DNA of 64,000 nt from Fodinibacter sp963800505 (lineage in GTDB: Bacteria; Actinomycetota; Actinomycetes; Actinomycetales; Dermatophilaceae). Below the pieces are notes generated by a model, which had not been told where the DNA came from, searched no databases, and saw only the letters and a list, made by a program, of their open reading frames with translations. The stretch covers positions 124,001 through 188,000 of the forward strand of contig CAWDBL010000014.1 in assembly GCA_963800505.1 (NCBI GenBank). The letters run 5' to 3'. The translations under genes were made by a program, and so were the position numbers. Shown in pieces: positions 16,955-25,181 of the stretch (position 1 is the first letter of the stretch; the number at the start of each line of letters is the position of its first letter).

Positions 16955-18556
16955 ATGCTCGATCCCGCTCTTGCACAGCAGCTCTCGGCCTACCTCACCA
17001 AGGTCGTCGAGCCGGTCGAGCTGGTCTCCAGCCTCGACGGCTCGGCCGCGTCGCAGAAGGTCGCCGACCTGCTCGACGAGGTCGCGTCGCTGTCCGGCGG
17101 GCGGGTCACGCACGTGCGGACGGGGGACGCAACCCGGCGCCCCTCGTTCCGCGTGGTGCGCACCGGAACCGACGTCGAGGTCGAGTTCGCCGGCCTCCCG
17201 CTCGGCCACGAGTTCACCTCGCTCGTGCTCGCGCTGCTCCAGGTCGGTGGCCACCCCTCGACCGCCGCAGCCGACCTGCTGGATGCCGTGCGCAACCTTC
17301 GCGGGGAGCACCGGTTCGAGACCTACTTCAGCCAGAGCTGCCAGAACTGCCCCGACGTGGTGCAGGCGCTCAACCTGATGAGTGTGCTCAACCCCGGCAT
17401 CTCGCACGTCGCCATCGACGGTGCCGTCTTCCCCGACGAGGTGGAGCAGCGCGGTGTGCTCGCCGTGCCGATGGTCTTCCGCAACGGCGAGCTCTTCGGC
17501 CAGGGTCGGATGACGCTCGACGAGATCGTCGCGAGGCTCGACGAGGGCGCGGCCGAGCGCGACACCGAGCGCCTCGCCGCACTCGAGCCCTTCGAGGTGC
17601 TCGTCGTCGGCGGTGGCCCCGCCGGCGCCACCGCCGCCATCTACACCGCGCGCAAGGGCATCCGCACCGGCCTGCTCGCCGAGCGCTTCGGCGGCCAGCT
17701 GCTCGACACCATGTCGATCGAGAACTACCCCTCCGTCGAGCACACCGAGGGCCCGCAGATGGCCGGCGACCTCGAGCGCCAGGTGCGCGGGCTCGGCGTC
17801 GAGGTGGTCACCGGCCAGACCGCCGAGCGGCTCGTCCCGGCATCCGAGGTGGGCGGCCTGCACGAGGTGCACCTGGGCTCCGGCGCGGTGCTGCGCTCGC
17901 GCACCGTCGTCATCGCGAGCGGCGCCCGCTGGCGCACCCTCGACGTGCCCGGCGAGGACGACTACCGCAACCGCGGCGTCACCTTCTGCCCGCACTGCGA
18001 CGGGCCGCTGTTCAGGGGCAAGCGGGTCGCGGTCGTCGGCGGCGGCAACTCCGGCGTCGAGGCCGCCATCGACCTCGCCGGCGTGGTGGCCCACGTGACG
18101 CTGGTGGAGTTCGCCGACGAGCTCAAGGCCGACGAGGTGCTGCAGCGCAAGGCGCGCAGCCTGCCCAACGTCGACGTGCTGCTCGGCACGGCCAGCACCG
18201 AGGTCGTGGGCGACGCGTCGAAGGTCGTCGGTCTCCGGCACGCCCCGCGGGCCGGAGGGGACACCGCGCTGCTGCCGGTCGACGGTGTCTTCGTGCAGAT
18301 CGGCCTGCTGCCCAACACCGAGTGGCTCGACGGCGTGGTGCCCATGACCCCGCACGGCGAGGTGGTCGTCGACGCGCGCGGTGCGACCGGCATCCCCGGT
18401 GTGTTCGCGGCCGGCGACTGCACCACCGCGCCCTGGAAGCAGATCGTCGCCGCCGCCGGTGGTGGCGCCACGGCGGCGCTCTCGGCGTTCGACCACCTCA
18501 TCCGCACCTCCGCGCCGGAGGCGTCCGGGGCCGAGGAGGTTCCGGCGCGCGCCTGA
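16955..18556 (+). CDS. ahpF: Alkyl hydroperoxide reductase flavoprotein subunit AhpF
   Basis: 533 residues from the ATG at 16955. It uses NAD(P)H and FAD to re-reduce AhpC. The N-terminal double-thioredoxin-fold part carries CQNC (C129/C132), and the thioredoxin-reductase-like part carries CPHC (C345/C348), the same numbering as the Escherichia coli enzyme. The FAD-binding GGGPAGATAA, NAD-binding GGGNSGVEAA and C-terminal GVFAAGDCT motifs are present. Tightly linked to ahpC, so stoichiometric expression is likely. Confidence 0.96.
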   Translation: MLDPALAQQLSAYLTKVVEPVELVSSLDGSAASQKVADLLDEVASLSGGRVTHVRTGDATRRPSFRVVRTGTDVEVEFAGLPLGHEFTSLVLALLQVGGHPSTAAADLLDAVRNLRGEHRFETYFSQSCQNCPDVVQALNLMSVLNPGISHVAIDGAVFPDEVEQRGVLAVPMVFRNGELFGQGRMTLDEIVARLDEGAAERDTERLAALEPFEVLVVGGGPAGATAAIYTARKGIRTGLLAERFGGQLLDTMSIENYPSVEHTEGPQMAGDLERQVRGLGVEVVTGQTAERLVPASEVGGLHEVHLGSGAVLRSRTVVIASGARWRTLDVPGEDDYRNRGVTFCPHCDGPLFRGKRVAVVGGGNSGVEAAIDLAGVVAHVTLVEFADELKADEVLQRKARSLPNVDVLLGTASTEVVGDASKVVGLRHAPRAGGDTALLPVDGVFVQIGLLPNTEWLDGVVPMTPHGEVVVDARGATGIPGVFAAGDCTTAPWKQIVAAAGGGATAALSAFDHLIRTSAPEASGAEEVPARA

Positions 18557-18568
18557 CGCGCAGCCGGG

Positions 18569-19225
18569 TCAGCGGCGGCCGCCGCCGAGGATGCCGCCGA
18601 GCACGTCGCCGATGATGCTGCCGGGGTCGAACCCGGCCGACGCCTCGGCGCCCGCGGACGAGCCCGCCGAGCCACCGCTGACCGCGCCGCCGAGCGCGTC
18701 CTTGAGCATGTCCTCGAGCGAGCCCGGGGTGCTGCCCCCACCGCCGCCGGGAAGCGAGGGCGTGGTGTCGGCGGGCTGCGCGGATGCCGTGCCACCGCCG
18801 AGGCCACCGCCCCCCTTGAGCACTGTGCTGGCAAGCCAGGAGAGCACCATGGGCGCGAGGATGGGGAGCAGCTTGGCGACCAGGTCGCCACCGGCGCCGG
18901 GTTCACCCACCGCCGACAGGCCGCCGAGGCGGTGGGCGACCTCGCCCTGCTGGTCGCCGAAGATGTGGCTCGTGATGGCCATGCCGTCCTGCTGGTCGAT
19001 CGCCGACAGGTCGGCGCCACCGGTCAGCAGGTCGTCGTCGTGCTGGCCCAGGGCCTGCAGGAGGGAGCCCGCTCCCGAGGGGTCGCCGGCGTTGGCCTGC
19101 AACCCACCGAGCAGGGCCGGGAGCACCGCTGCGGCGGCGGTGCGCACCTCGTCGGGCGACGCGCCCACCTGCTGCGAGATCTGCTGCGCGGGTAGCGCGC
19201 CGAGGATGTCGTCGACTGCTGACAC
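18569..19225 (-). CDS. DUF937 domain protein
   Basis: 218 residues from the GTG at 19225, with GGAGGGGGG just upstream. DUF937 features are clear: VDDILGALPAQQISQQVGASPDEVRTAAAAVLPALLGGLQANA, then AGSLLQALGQHDD and KLLPILAPMVLSWLA. The C-terminal third is Gly/Ser-rich with a final IIGDVLGGILGGG. The family is widespread and of unknown function. Convergent with ahpF, with 12 bases between the stops. Confidence 0.8.
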   Translation of the reverse strand: MSAVDDILGALPAQQISQQVGASPDEVRTAAAAVLPALLGGLQANAGDPSGAGSLLQALGQHDDDLLTGGADLSAIDQQDGMAITSHIFGDQQGEVAHRLGGLSAVGEPGAGGDLVAKLLPILAPMVLSWLASTVLKGGGGLGGGTASAQPADTTPSLPGGGGGSTPGSLEDMLKDALGGAVSGGSAGSSAGAEASAGFDPGSIIGDVLGGILGGGRR

Positions 19226-19346
19226 CGGGTCCCCCCTCCGTGCGGCCGCGGACCGGCTCCGGGCTCCGGGCCAACCTAGCCCGGGTGACCCACGAAGCAC
19301 AGGGGGGCGGGGGACAGCGGGGAAGCGGTGGGTGCATGATCGGGGT

Positions 19347-19877
19347 ATGACCCGCGCAGCCCAGGACCGCACCCTCGTCCTCCTCCGACACGCGAAGGCA
19401 GAGCAACAGGGCTGGGACAACGACCACGAGCGCCAGCTCACCAAGCGCGGCCGGCGCGACGCCACCGCGGCGGGGCACTGGCTGGTCGAGCACGGCATCG
19501 GCATCGACGAGGTGCTCTGCTCCACCTCCGAGCGCACCCAGCAGACCACCGAGGGCGTCTGGGACAGTGGGTGCCCCGAGACCGAGGTGCACCTCGACCG
19601 GCGCATCTACCTCGCCACGCCGGAGCGGCTGCTCGAGGTCATCCATGAGGCCGACGAGGACGCCGACGTGCTCATGGTCGTCGGCCACGCCCCCGGCATC
19701 CCCTCGCTGGCCGAGCTGCTCTGCGACGGCGACGGCAGCGTCGAGGGCCACCGCAAGATGGCGGAGGGGTTCCCCACCTGCGCGGCCGCGGTGCTGCACT
19801 ACTCCGGCCGATGGTCCGACCTCGCGTTCGGCGACGCCCGCCTCGAGCGCTTCCACGTGTGCCGCGACGGCGCCTGA
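19347..19877 (+). CDS. SixA-like histidine phosphatase
   Basis: 176 residues from the ATG at 19347, six bases after a CATGAT hexamer (19335-19340). The histidine-phosphatase signature is TLVLLRHAKAEQQ, where the usual RHG is RHA as in SixA proteins. The second catalytic histidine is in VVGHAPGI, and the conserved STSERTQQT is present. SixA removes phosphate from phosphohistidine in phosphotransfer proteins; here the target is unknown. Length fits the SixA family. Confidence 0.85.
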   Translation: MTRAAQDRTLVLLRHAKAEQQGWDNDHERQLTKRGRRDATAAGHWLVEHGIGIDEVLCSTSERTQQTTEGVWDSGCPETEVHLDRRIYLATPERLLEVIHEADEDADVLMVVGHAPGIPSLAELLCDGDGSVEGHRKMAEGFPTCAAAVLHYSGRWSDLAFGDARLERFHVCRDGA

Positions 19878-19893
19878 GACAAGGAGATCCGCG

Positions 19894-20124
19894 ATGCACC
19901 CGGCCCGACAGAAGTGGGATGACCTCACGCCCGCACGCAAGCGCCTACTGATCGCCGTGGGGGTGGTCGACGCGGGGATGCGTGCGTGGGCCCTGGTCGA
20001 CCTCAAGGACCGCTCGGCCGACGAGGTCAAGGGCCCCAAGGCGGCCTGGGCCCTGGCCCTCACCGTGGGCAACACGGCGGGCCTGCTGCCCGCCGCCTAC
20101 CTGCTGTTCGGCCGCCGGCGCTAG
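19894..20124 (+). CDS. Small membrane protein, unknown
   Basis: 76 residues from the ATG at 19894, with AAGGAG seven bases upstream. One hydrophobic stretch lies at about residues 18-36, a polar loop (DLKDRSADEVKGPK) follows, and a second hydrophobic stretch (about 48-70) is followed by GRRR. I recognise no named family. It begins 17 bases after the SixA-like gene and is probably in the same transcript. Its stop overlaps the stop of the convergent gene in a shared CTAG. Confidence 0.7.
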   Translation: MHPARQKWDDLTPARKRLLIAVGVVDAGMRAWALVDLKDRSADEVKGPKAAWALALTVGNTAGLLPAAYLLFGRRR

Positions 20125-21635
20125 GCCGGTGCTCCCGGCGGCGCCACGGCGTCGGCGGCCGCGGCACCCCACCGGCGCAGCACCTCGACCACGACCAGCG
20201 CGACCGCCGCGAGCACCCCGATGATGAGCACCGTGCCGGCACTCGGGCGGTCGCCGACGAGCAGCGCCAGCACGGCGAGGCCGCCGATGACGGCGCGCAG
20301 CACGACGGTGTTGTGCGCGACGAAGCGGCTCACCGAGCCGAGGGTTCCGGTGGGAGTGCTCGTCATGCCGGACAGCCGGGCGGGCACCGACCGCACGGCC
20401 CGCGCCGCGCTCGACGGGCCGGCGGCCCAGGCTGCCAGAGCGATGAGCAGGAAGAGCATCGCCGACGACCGCACCCACACCCGCAGCGGCGTCGTCACGT
20501 CGTCGAAGAGCACGGTGGCCACCTGTGGCACGAGCAGGGCCTTCTCGAGGTCGCCGAGGTAGAGCGCACGACCGACCTGCACTCCGAGCAGCAGCAGCAC
20601 CAGCGTGGCCACGGTCATCGAGGCGCCGATCACGAGCGCGCGGCGGCGGCCAGGGGCCAGGGCCACCCCGGCGGCGAGGCAGAGCAGGGCCAGCACGGGC
20701 AGCACGACGCGCAGCAGGTCGAGCAGCCGGATGGCGCTCTGGGCCCGGGCGAGCGCCTCGCTCTGGAGCACGACGAACTGGGCGTCGACCACCGGGATCC
20801 GGTCGGCGAACGGGACGCCACGCTCGACCAGGATGGGCTTGATCTGCTGGATGAACGGGCCCAGGTTGACCGACACCTGGCCGTTCGAGACGACGACCCC
20901 GTTGGTGCCCGTCTGGCCCGTCAGCGCGGCGACCAGGCCGGCATGGGCCTCGCGGTTCGCGGCGACCCAGGCGTCCTGGAAGGCGCTGGAGGCCACGAGC
21001 TTGCTCACCTGGTCCTCGGTGAAGCCGTAGATCGCGTTCGAGATGGGCTCGGCGAAGGTCGACAGCTCGACCGGGAGGTTCTCGGTCACACCAGCAACCC
21101 GAGGTCGGGCGGCGATGGCATCGAGGGTCTGCGTCGTCAGCTGCTTGACCTTGAGCTGCTCGAAGACGGCGTTCGTGATGCGGAGGGAGACCTCCTTCTG
21201 CACGGCGGGGTCCTTCGCCAGCGGCGCCACCATGGCGAGGTACCTGTCCTGGTCGAGCAGGGTGGAGCGTGACCAGGTCGCCAGCGCCGACAGTGGTGCG
21301 AGCAGCGCCGCGATCAGGAGGAGCACCATCGCCCCGGCCCACCGGCCGCGGTGCCGGCTGGGCGGCTCGGGGGTCGTCACGACCACCGACTGCGGGAGGG
21401 CCTGCGTCGCGGCAACCTGGGCCCGCAGGCGCACCAGCTCGGCCCGCTCGTCGTTCGTGAGCTCGCCCGTGGGGGCCGTGTCGGGCTCGGTGGGCCCCTG
21501 TGCCGCCGGCTCGGCCGCCTCATCTCCCGAGGGGAGCCCGGGCGCGGCGCCGGTCTCCGGCGTCGGCTCGGCGTCGGCGCCGGTGGCCTTGCGGCGGTTG
21601 GGCTTGGGAGTGGGCCCGGTGGGGGTGCTGCTCAT
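20121..21635 (-). CDS. Large integral membrane protein, unknown
   Basis: 504 residues from the ATG at 21635. An acidic, Pro-rich cytoplasmic N-terminus (about 100 residues) is followed by a transmembrane helix (MVLLLIAALLAPLSALATW), an extracellular domain of about 200 residues (WSRSTLLDQDRYLAMVAPLAKDPAVQ onward) and four to five further helices. It resembles hypothetical membrane proteins common in Streptomyces and relatives whose ectodomain starts with a DQDRY-like motif. No enzymatic motif was found. It ends in the CTAG shared with the convergent small gene. Confidence 0.7.
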   Translation of the reverse strand: MSSTPTGPTPKPNRRKATGADAEPTPETGAAPGLPSGDEAAEPAAQGPTEPDTAPTGELTNDERAELVRLRAQVAATQALPQSVVVTTPEPPSRHRGRWAGAMVLLLIAALLAPLSALATWSRSTLLDQDRYLAMVAPLAKDPAVQKEVSLRITNAVFEQLKVKQLTTQTLDAIAARPRVAGVTENLPVELSTFAEPISNAIYGFTEDQVSKLVASSAFQDAWVAANREAHAGLVAALTGQTGTNGVVVSNGQVSVNLGPFIQQIKPILVERGVPFADRIPVVDAQFVVLQSEALARAQSAIRLLDLLRVVLPVLALLCLAAGVALAPGRRRALVIGASMTVATLVLLLLGVQVGRALYLGDLEKALLVPQVATVLFDDVTTPLRVWVRSSAMLFLLIALAAWAAGPSSAARAVRSVPARLSGMTSTPTGTLGSVSRFVAHNTVVLRAVIGGLAVLALLVGDRPSAGTVLIIGVLAAVALVVVEVLRRWGAAAADAVAPPGAPA

Positions 21636-21847
21636 GGTCGTGGTCCTCGTCCGATGGTCCGCGCGGCCCCCGGATGCCGTCGGTCGTCCCGGCCCACGGC
21701 AGGCACCGCGTCACGCCCGACAGTAGGGACGTTCGCGCGGCGGCTCGTCACCCAGCGCGGGTGACCGGGCACCCCGCGAGGATGCCCGGCCACCGCCCTG
21801 CCGCGGGGTCGTGCTCGGGACGGTGCGCACGCCGCCGGCGGCAGGGG
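21636..21847. other. Intergenic region between two minus-strand genes
   Basis: 212 bases of GC-rich sequence downstream of the GH16 gene and upstream of the membrane-protein gene. Short self-complementary stretches are present (GGGCACC...GATGCCC), but no clear terminator, promoter or small gene was found. Confidence 0.4.
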
Positions 21848-23206
21848 TCAGGGGTTGGTCTTGAGGCTGATGTCCGGGGTGCGCAGGGCGGTGCCCGCGA
21901 GCCGCACCGCCTCGATGTAGACGGTGTTCGGCAGCAGGCCCGCGTCGGTGGCCGTGGTGCCCGTGACCCGCTGGATGGGGATGCCGGAGCGCAGCAGCTC
22001 GTACGTCGCGGTGGGGTCACCGTCCCACTTCAGGCTGATGTGGTCGCGCTCGAGGGAGGTCACCGTGAGGTTGCTCGGCCCGGTACCCGTCGGCGGGGTG
22101 GTCGGTGGCGGGGTCGTCGGTGGCGGGGTGGTCGGCACCGGTGGGCAGACCACGGTCGGGGTCACCGACGGTGTGGGCGTCGGGGTCGGCGTGGGCGTCG
22201 TCGACGACGTGGGGGTCACCGTCGGTGTCGGTGTCGGTGTCACCGACGGCGTGTTCGACGTGGTGGGCGTAGGAGTGGATGTCGGCGGCGGAGTGGTGGC
22301 GCCGCTCATCGTGACGTCCACGTACCTGACCCGCATCGGGTGCCCGGGCTCGGTGGCAGCCGTGGCGTCACCGCCCTTCTTCTGCGGGTAGGCACCCGAG
22401 ATCGCGACGTTGATGATGATGTTCTGCCCGTACGCGGCGATGTTGTTCCAGACGGCGCCGGCCAGGCGTGGGTCGTCGGACCGCAGCGACAGGGTCGCCG
22501 CGCCGTCGATGAGCCACGTCATCACCTCGGGGGTGCGGGTGCGGTCCCACTGGAAGGCGTAGGTGTGGAAGTTGCCCCAGCACGACGTGGCGGCGCACGG
22601 CAGGCCGCCGGTGTTGATGCCCTCAGGCTCCTGGCAGGCGCCACCCCACGTGCCGCAGTGCAGGACGGAGTTGGACCAGGGGTGGCCGTTGACGGACTCG
22701 GCGATGTCGAACTCGCCGTTCGCGGGCCACGACCACCGATCGGTGCGCAGGTGCGAGCTGAGCATCCAGAAGGCGGGCCAGTAGCCCTGTGCCGCAGCGC
22801 CGGTGACGTCGGGCAGGGCGAGCTCGGCGCTCACGGTCATGTTCTGGCCGGGGTCGGGCTTGAAGTCGGCCTGCGACTCGATGCGCGAGGAGTACCACTG
22901 CGTGCCCTCGCGGGTCGGGGTGATGACCAGCTCGCCGTTCGCGACCGTCGTGTTCTCGGGCCGGTTGATCTCCTCCTCACCGGTTCCGAAGCGATCGGGG
23001 CCGCCGGGGTAGGCCGTGCCGTTGGTGTAGAGCCACTTGCCGAGGTCGAGGCTCGACCCGGTGAAGTCGTCGTGGAAGACCGTCGTCGTTGCCGTGGTGC
23101 TGGTGGCGGCGTGGACCGCGAGGGGGGCGAGCAGCAGGCCGGCCACAACGGCGATGGGAAGGAGCGCTGCGCTGGTGTGCCGGAACAGTTTTCGTCGTGC
23201 GGGCAT
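21848..23206 (-). CDS. Secreted family 16 glycoside hydrolase with Pro/Thr linker and FnIII-like domain
   Basis: 452 residues. A signal peptide occupies about residues 1-34 (RRKLFRH, hydrophobic core, cleavage near VHA-AT). The GH16 domain spans about 38-305; its catalytic motif ExDxxE reads EFDIAE with E165 (nucleophile), D167 and E170 (acid/base). Motifs such as YWPAFWMLSS and GNFHTYAFQWD are typical of endo-beta-1,3-glucanases. A Pro/Thr-rich linker of about 65 residues follows, then a domain of about 80 residues resembling fibronectin type III (SNLTVTSLERDHISLKW). Likely a laminarinase; the linker is low-complexity DNA that may vary in length. Confidence 0.9.
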   Translation of the reverse strand: MPARRKLFRHTSAALLPIAVVAGLLLAPLAVHAATSTTATTTVFHDDFTGSSLDLGKWLYTNGTAYPGGPDRFGTGEEEINRPENTTVANGELVITPTREGTQWYSSRIESQADFKPDPGQNMTVSAELALPDVTGAAAQGYWPAFWMLSSHLRTDRWSWPANGEFDIAESVNGHPWSNSVLHCGTWGGACQEPEGINTGGLPCAATSCWGNFHTYAFQWDRTRTPEVMTWLIDGAATLSLRSDDPRLAGAVWNNIAAYGQNIIINVAISGAYPQKKGGDATAATEPGHPMRVRYVDVTMSGATTPPPTSTPTPTTSNTPSVTPTPTPTVTPTSSTTPTPTPTPTPSVTPTVVCPPVPTTPPPTTPPPTTPPTGTGPSNLTVTSLERDHISLKWDGDPTATYELLRSGIPIQRVTGTTATDAGLLPNTVYIEAVRLAGTALRTPDISLKTNP

Positions 23207-23613
23207 GAGGATTCCTTGGTCGGTGGAGCGTGGTTGGTCGGCAGCGTGTCTGCCTTCTGGGTCGGGCCGTCCACGACCGCCGGTGACCCCCGTGCGACCC
23301 TCCTCGCTTCCCCTCGCTGCCCCCCTGCGCTGCCGATGGCTGCCCCGGTGCCTCGGGAGGACCTCATCCCCGCACTTGCACAGTATTGGAGTGCAACGGG
23401 CCTGACCAGCGGGTCGATAAGAGCGCTCTCAGACCGGGTGACTGGTCACGGCATCCGGTGGCGGGGGAGACTCACGACACCGAGGCGAGACCGGCACCCC
23501 TCGCAACCACAGTGTCCCGAGCCGTTCCCGCCGCGCCCGCCGCGCGGCGCGGGGTGCACGTCGCCGACGGCTCCATGCCCCGGGCGTCCTACGCCCTCGC
23601 CGAGGCGGCCGCG
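23207..23613. other. Intergenic region upstream of the GH16 gene
   Basis: 407 bases between the GH16 start and the end of the SDR gene, both on the minus strand. It should hold the GH16 promoter. Two symmetrical sequences stand out: TAAGAGCGCTCTCA at 23418-23431 and TTGCAC-N9-GTGCAA at about 23374-23394. No supported gene was found. Confidence 0.5.
23418..23431. promoter_or_regulatory. Candidate LacI-family (CebR/CelR-like) operator
   Basis: TAAGAGCGCTCTCA contains the perfect 10-bp palindrome AGAGCGCTCT and matches the CelR/CebR consensus TGGGAGCGCTCCCA at 11 of 14 positions. It lies about 210 bases upstream of the GH16 start. Such operators control glucan-degradation genes in other actinobacteria; no LacI-type regulator gene is in this window, so this is a weak prediction. 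Confidence 0.35.
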
Positions 23614-24597
23614 TCAGCCGGGTATCCCCGTCGCACGGACCACCCACTGCCAGAACAGCTCTCGCTCCTCGGCAGTCACCCGGGTGCGCCCCAGCACGCC
23701 CGTCGGGCGCGCCCGACGGTCGTGCCACAACAGCCCGGATGCCGGTGCCGGCTCGGTGGCCACCAGCCATGTCGTCGTGTCGGTGCCGGCCGTGTCGGGT
23801 CGCAGCAACGGTCGCATGGTGGCGGCGAACCGCGGGAGCGAGGTGACCACGCCGGGGGTGCCGGCCCAGCCCGGGTGCGTCGCGTGCACCGACATGCCGG
23901 ATGCCGTGCTCCAGCGCCTGGCCAGCACCGGCAGCAGCTCGACCTGGCCGCGCTTGCTGCGCGCGTAGGCGACGGCTCCGGACCAGGTGCCCTGCTCGAA
24001 GTCGGGGTCGAGCACGGGCAGGGCCTGGGTGTACATGCCTCCCGAGGTCACGAACACCACCCGGCCGGCGTCATCCACCAGCGCGGGCAGCAGCAGCTCG
24101 GTCATCAGCACCGGCCCGAGCACGTGCAGCGCCATGGTGCTCTCGTGGCCCTGCGCCGAGGTCGTGCGGTCCTGCGGCAGGGCGCCGGCGTTGTGCACCA
24201 GGGCGCGCAGCGGCACCCCGTAGCGCAGGAAGGCCGCGCAGAAGGCAAGCACCGAGTCGAGGTCGGACACGTCGCACACCCACACCCGGGCGGCGCCTTC
24301 CCTCCCGACCGCCGCCTCCACCTCGGCGGCGACCCGGTCCCCACGGCCGGCGTCGCGCACCACGAGGTGCACCGTGGCGCCCAGGCCCGCGAGGTCGAGG
24401 GCGGTGCGCCGCCCCAGCCCGGACGACGCCCCGGTCACCGCGACGTGCTTCCCGGCCAGGGCGCCCGATGCCGGGTCGTCGGGCCAGGTCGGCAGGCGTC
24501 GCCGCACGGCGTGGCCGACCCGGCTGAAGCCGGGCACCACGGTGCGGTCGAGGGCCGTGTCGAGCGCGTTCGCTGCGGCGTGGGAGAGGCCGCTCAC
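23614..24597 (-). CDS. Short-chain dehydrogenase/reductase
   Basis: 327 residues from the GTG at 24597, ten bases after the stop of the marR-like gene. A leader of about 48 residues precedes the Rossmann motif TGASSGLG. The conserved HNAG, the catalytic serine region VVFVTSGGMY and the active-site YARSK follow. The arrangement resembles the DHRS12-like SDR subgroup. Substrate unknown. Operon position suggests it is controlled by the MarR-type regulator together with the divergent MMPL transporter. Confidence 0.82.
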   Translation of the reverse strand: MSGLSHAAANALDTALDRTVVPGFSRVGHAVRRRLPTWPDDPASGALAGKHVAVTGASSGLGRRTALDLAGLGATVHLVVRDAGRGDRVAAEVEAAVGREGAARVWVCDVSDLDSVLAFCAAFLRYGVPLRALVHNAGALPQDRTTSAQGHESTMALHVLGPVLMTELLLPALVDDAGRVVFVTSGGMYTQALPVLDPDFEQGTWSGAVAYARSKRGQVELLPVLARRWSTASGMSVHATHPGWAGTPGVVTSLPRFAATMRPLLRPDTAGTDTTTWLVATEPAPASGLLWHDRRARPTGVLGRTRVTAEERELFWQWVVRATGIPG

Positions 24598-24607
24598 CGT
24601 CAGCCGC

Positions 24608-25111
24608 TCACATCACGGCGCGCATCGCGGCGGTGGCGCCACGCAGGTAGCGCTCGACCAGGGTGCGCTCCTGCTCGGACAGCGAGGCGTCGAGCTCGGC
24701 GAGCGCGGCGAACATCGGGGCCAGGCGCACGAACACCTCGAGCCGGCCCGACTCGGTGATGACCACCTCGGTTCGCCGGCCGTCGCCGGCGTGCGGCCGG
24801 CGCTGCGCGTGACCACGCGCCACGAGGCGGTCGACGACCCCGGAGGCCGCCGCCGACGTGACGCCCAGGGCGCGCGCGAGATCGACCGGGCCCATCGGGG
24901 TGTCCATCAGGTGGCGCAGCGAGTGCAGCTCGGAGGTCGACAGCCCGGCCTGGCGGGCCACCTCGTGCGGCACCAGCGCGGCGACGTCGACCAGCTCCTG
25001 CAGGGCGTCGAGCGCGTCGGACTCGCGGTACTCGGGCACCACGGATCGCAGGTCGGTGGGAACCTTCGACAAAGTTGCGTCCGCTGCCGGCGTCTCCCTA
25101 ATATCGCTCAC
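24608..25111 (-). CDS. MarR-family transcriptional regulator
   Basis: 167 residues from the GTG at 25111. The winged-helix core is clear: GLSTSELHSLRHLMDTPMGPVDLARALGVTSAAASGVVDRLVARGHAQRRPHAGDGRRTEVVITESGR. An N-terminal extension of about 45 residues precedes it. MarR proteins are dimeric repressors released by small ligands. The gene is divergent from an MMPL-family exporter across a 70-base region carrying a 12-bp direct repeat, and it heads a unit with the SDR gene. Repression of both units is the natural inference. Confidence 0.88.
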   Translation of the reverse strand: MSDIRETPAADATLSKVPTDLRSVVPEYRESDALDALQELVDVAALVPHEVARQAGLSTSELHSLRHLMDTPMGPVDLARALGVTSAAASGVVDRLVARGHAQRRPHAGDGRRTEVVITESGRLEVFVRLAPMFAALAELDASLSEQERTLVERYLRGATAAMRAVM

Positions 25112-25123
25112 CTACTGAGTAAC

Positions 25124-25147
25124 TTGGTGAATCACTTGCTGAATCAC
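25124..25147. promoter_or_regulatory. Candidate MarR-type operator (12-bp direct repeat)
   Basis: TTGGTGAATCAC and TTGCTGAATCAC stand back to back (11 of 12 bases identical). The first contains the palindrome GTGAATCAC. It lies midway in the 70-base marR/mmpL divergent promoter region. Binding by the adjacent MarR protein is inferred from position and symmetry only. Confidence 0.5.
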
Positions 25148-25181
25148 CACCGGAGCGACACCGTACCAAGGAGAGCAGGAC

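Noticed and set aside
24658..24900. Truncated alternative marR reading frames
   Set aside because: Shadow frames of the MarR gene; winged-helix motifs are in the 24608-25111 frame only.
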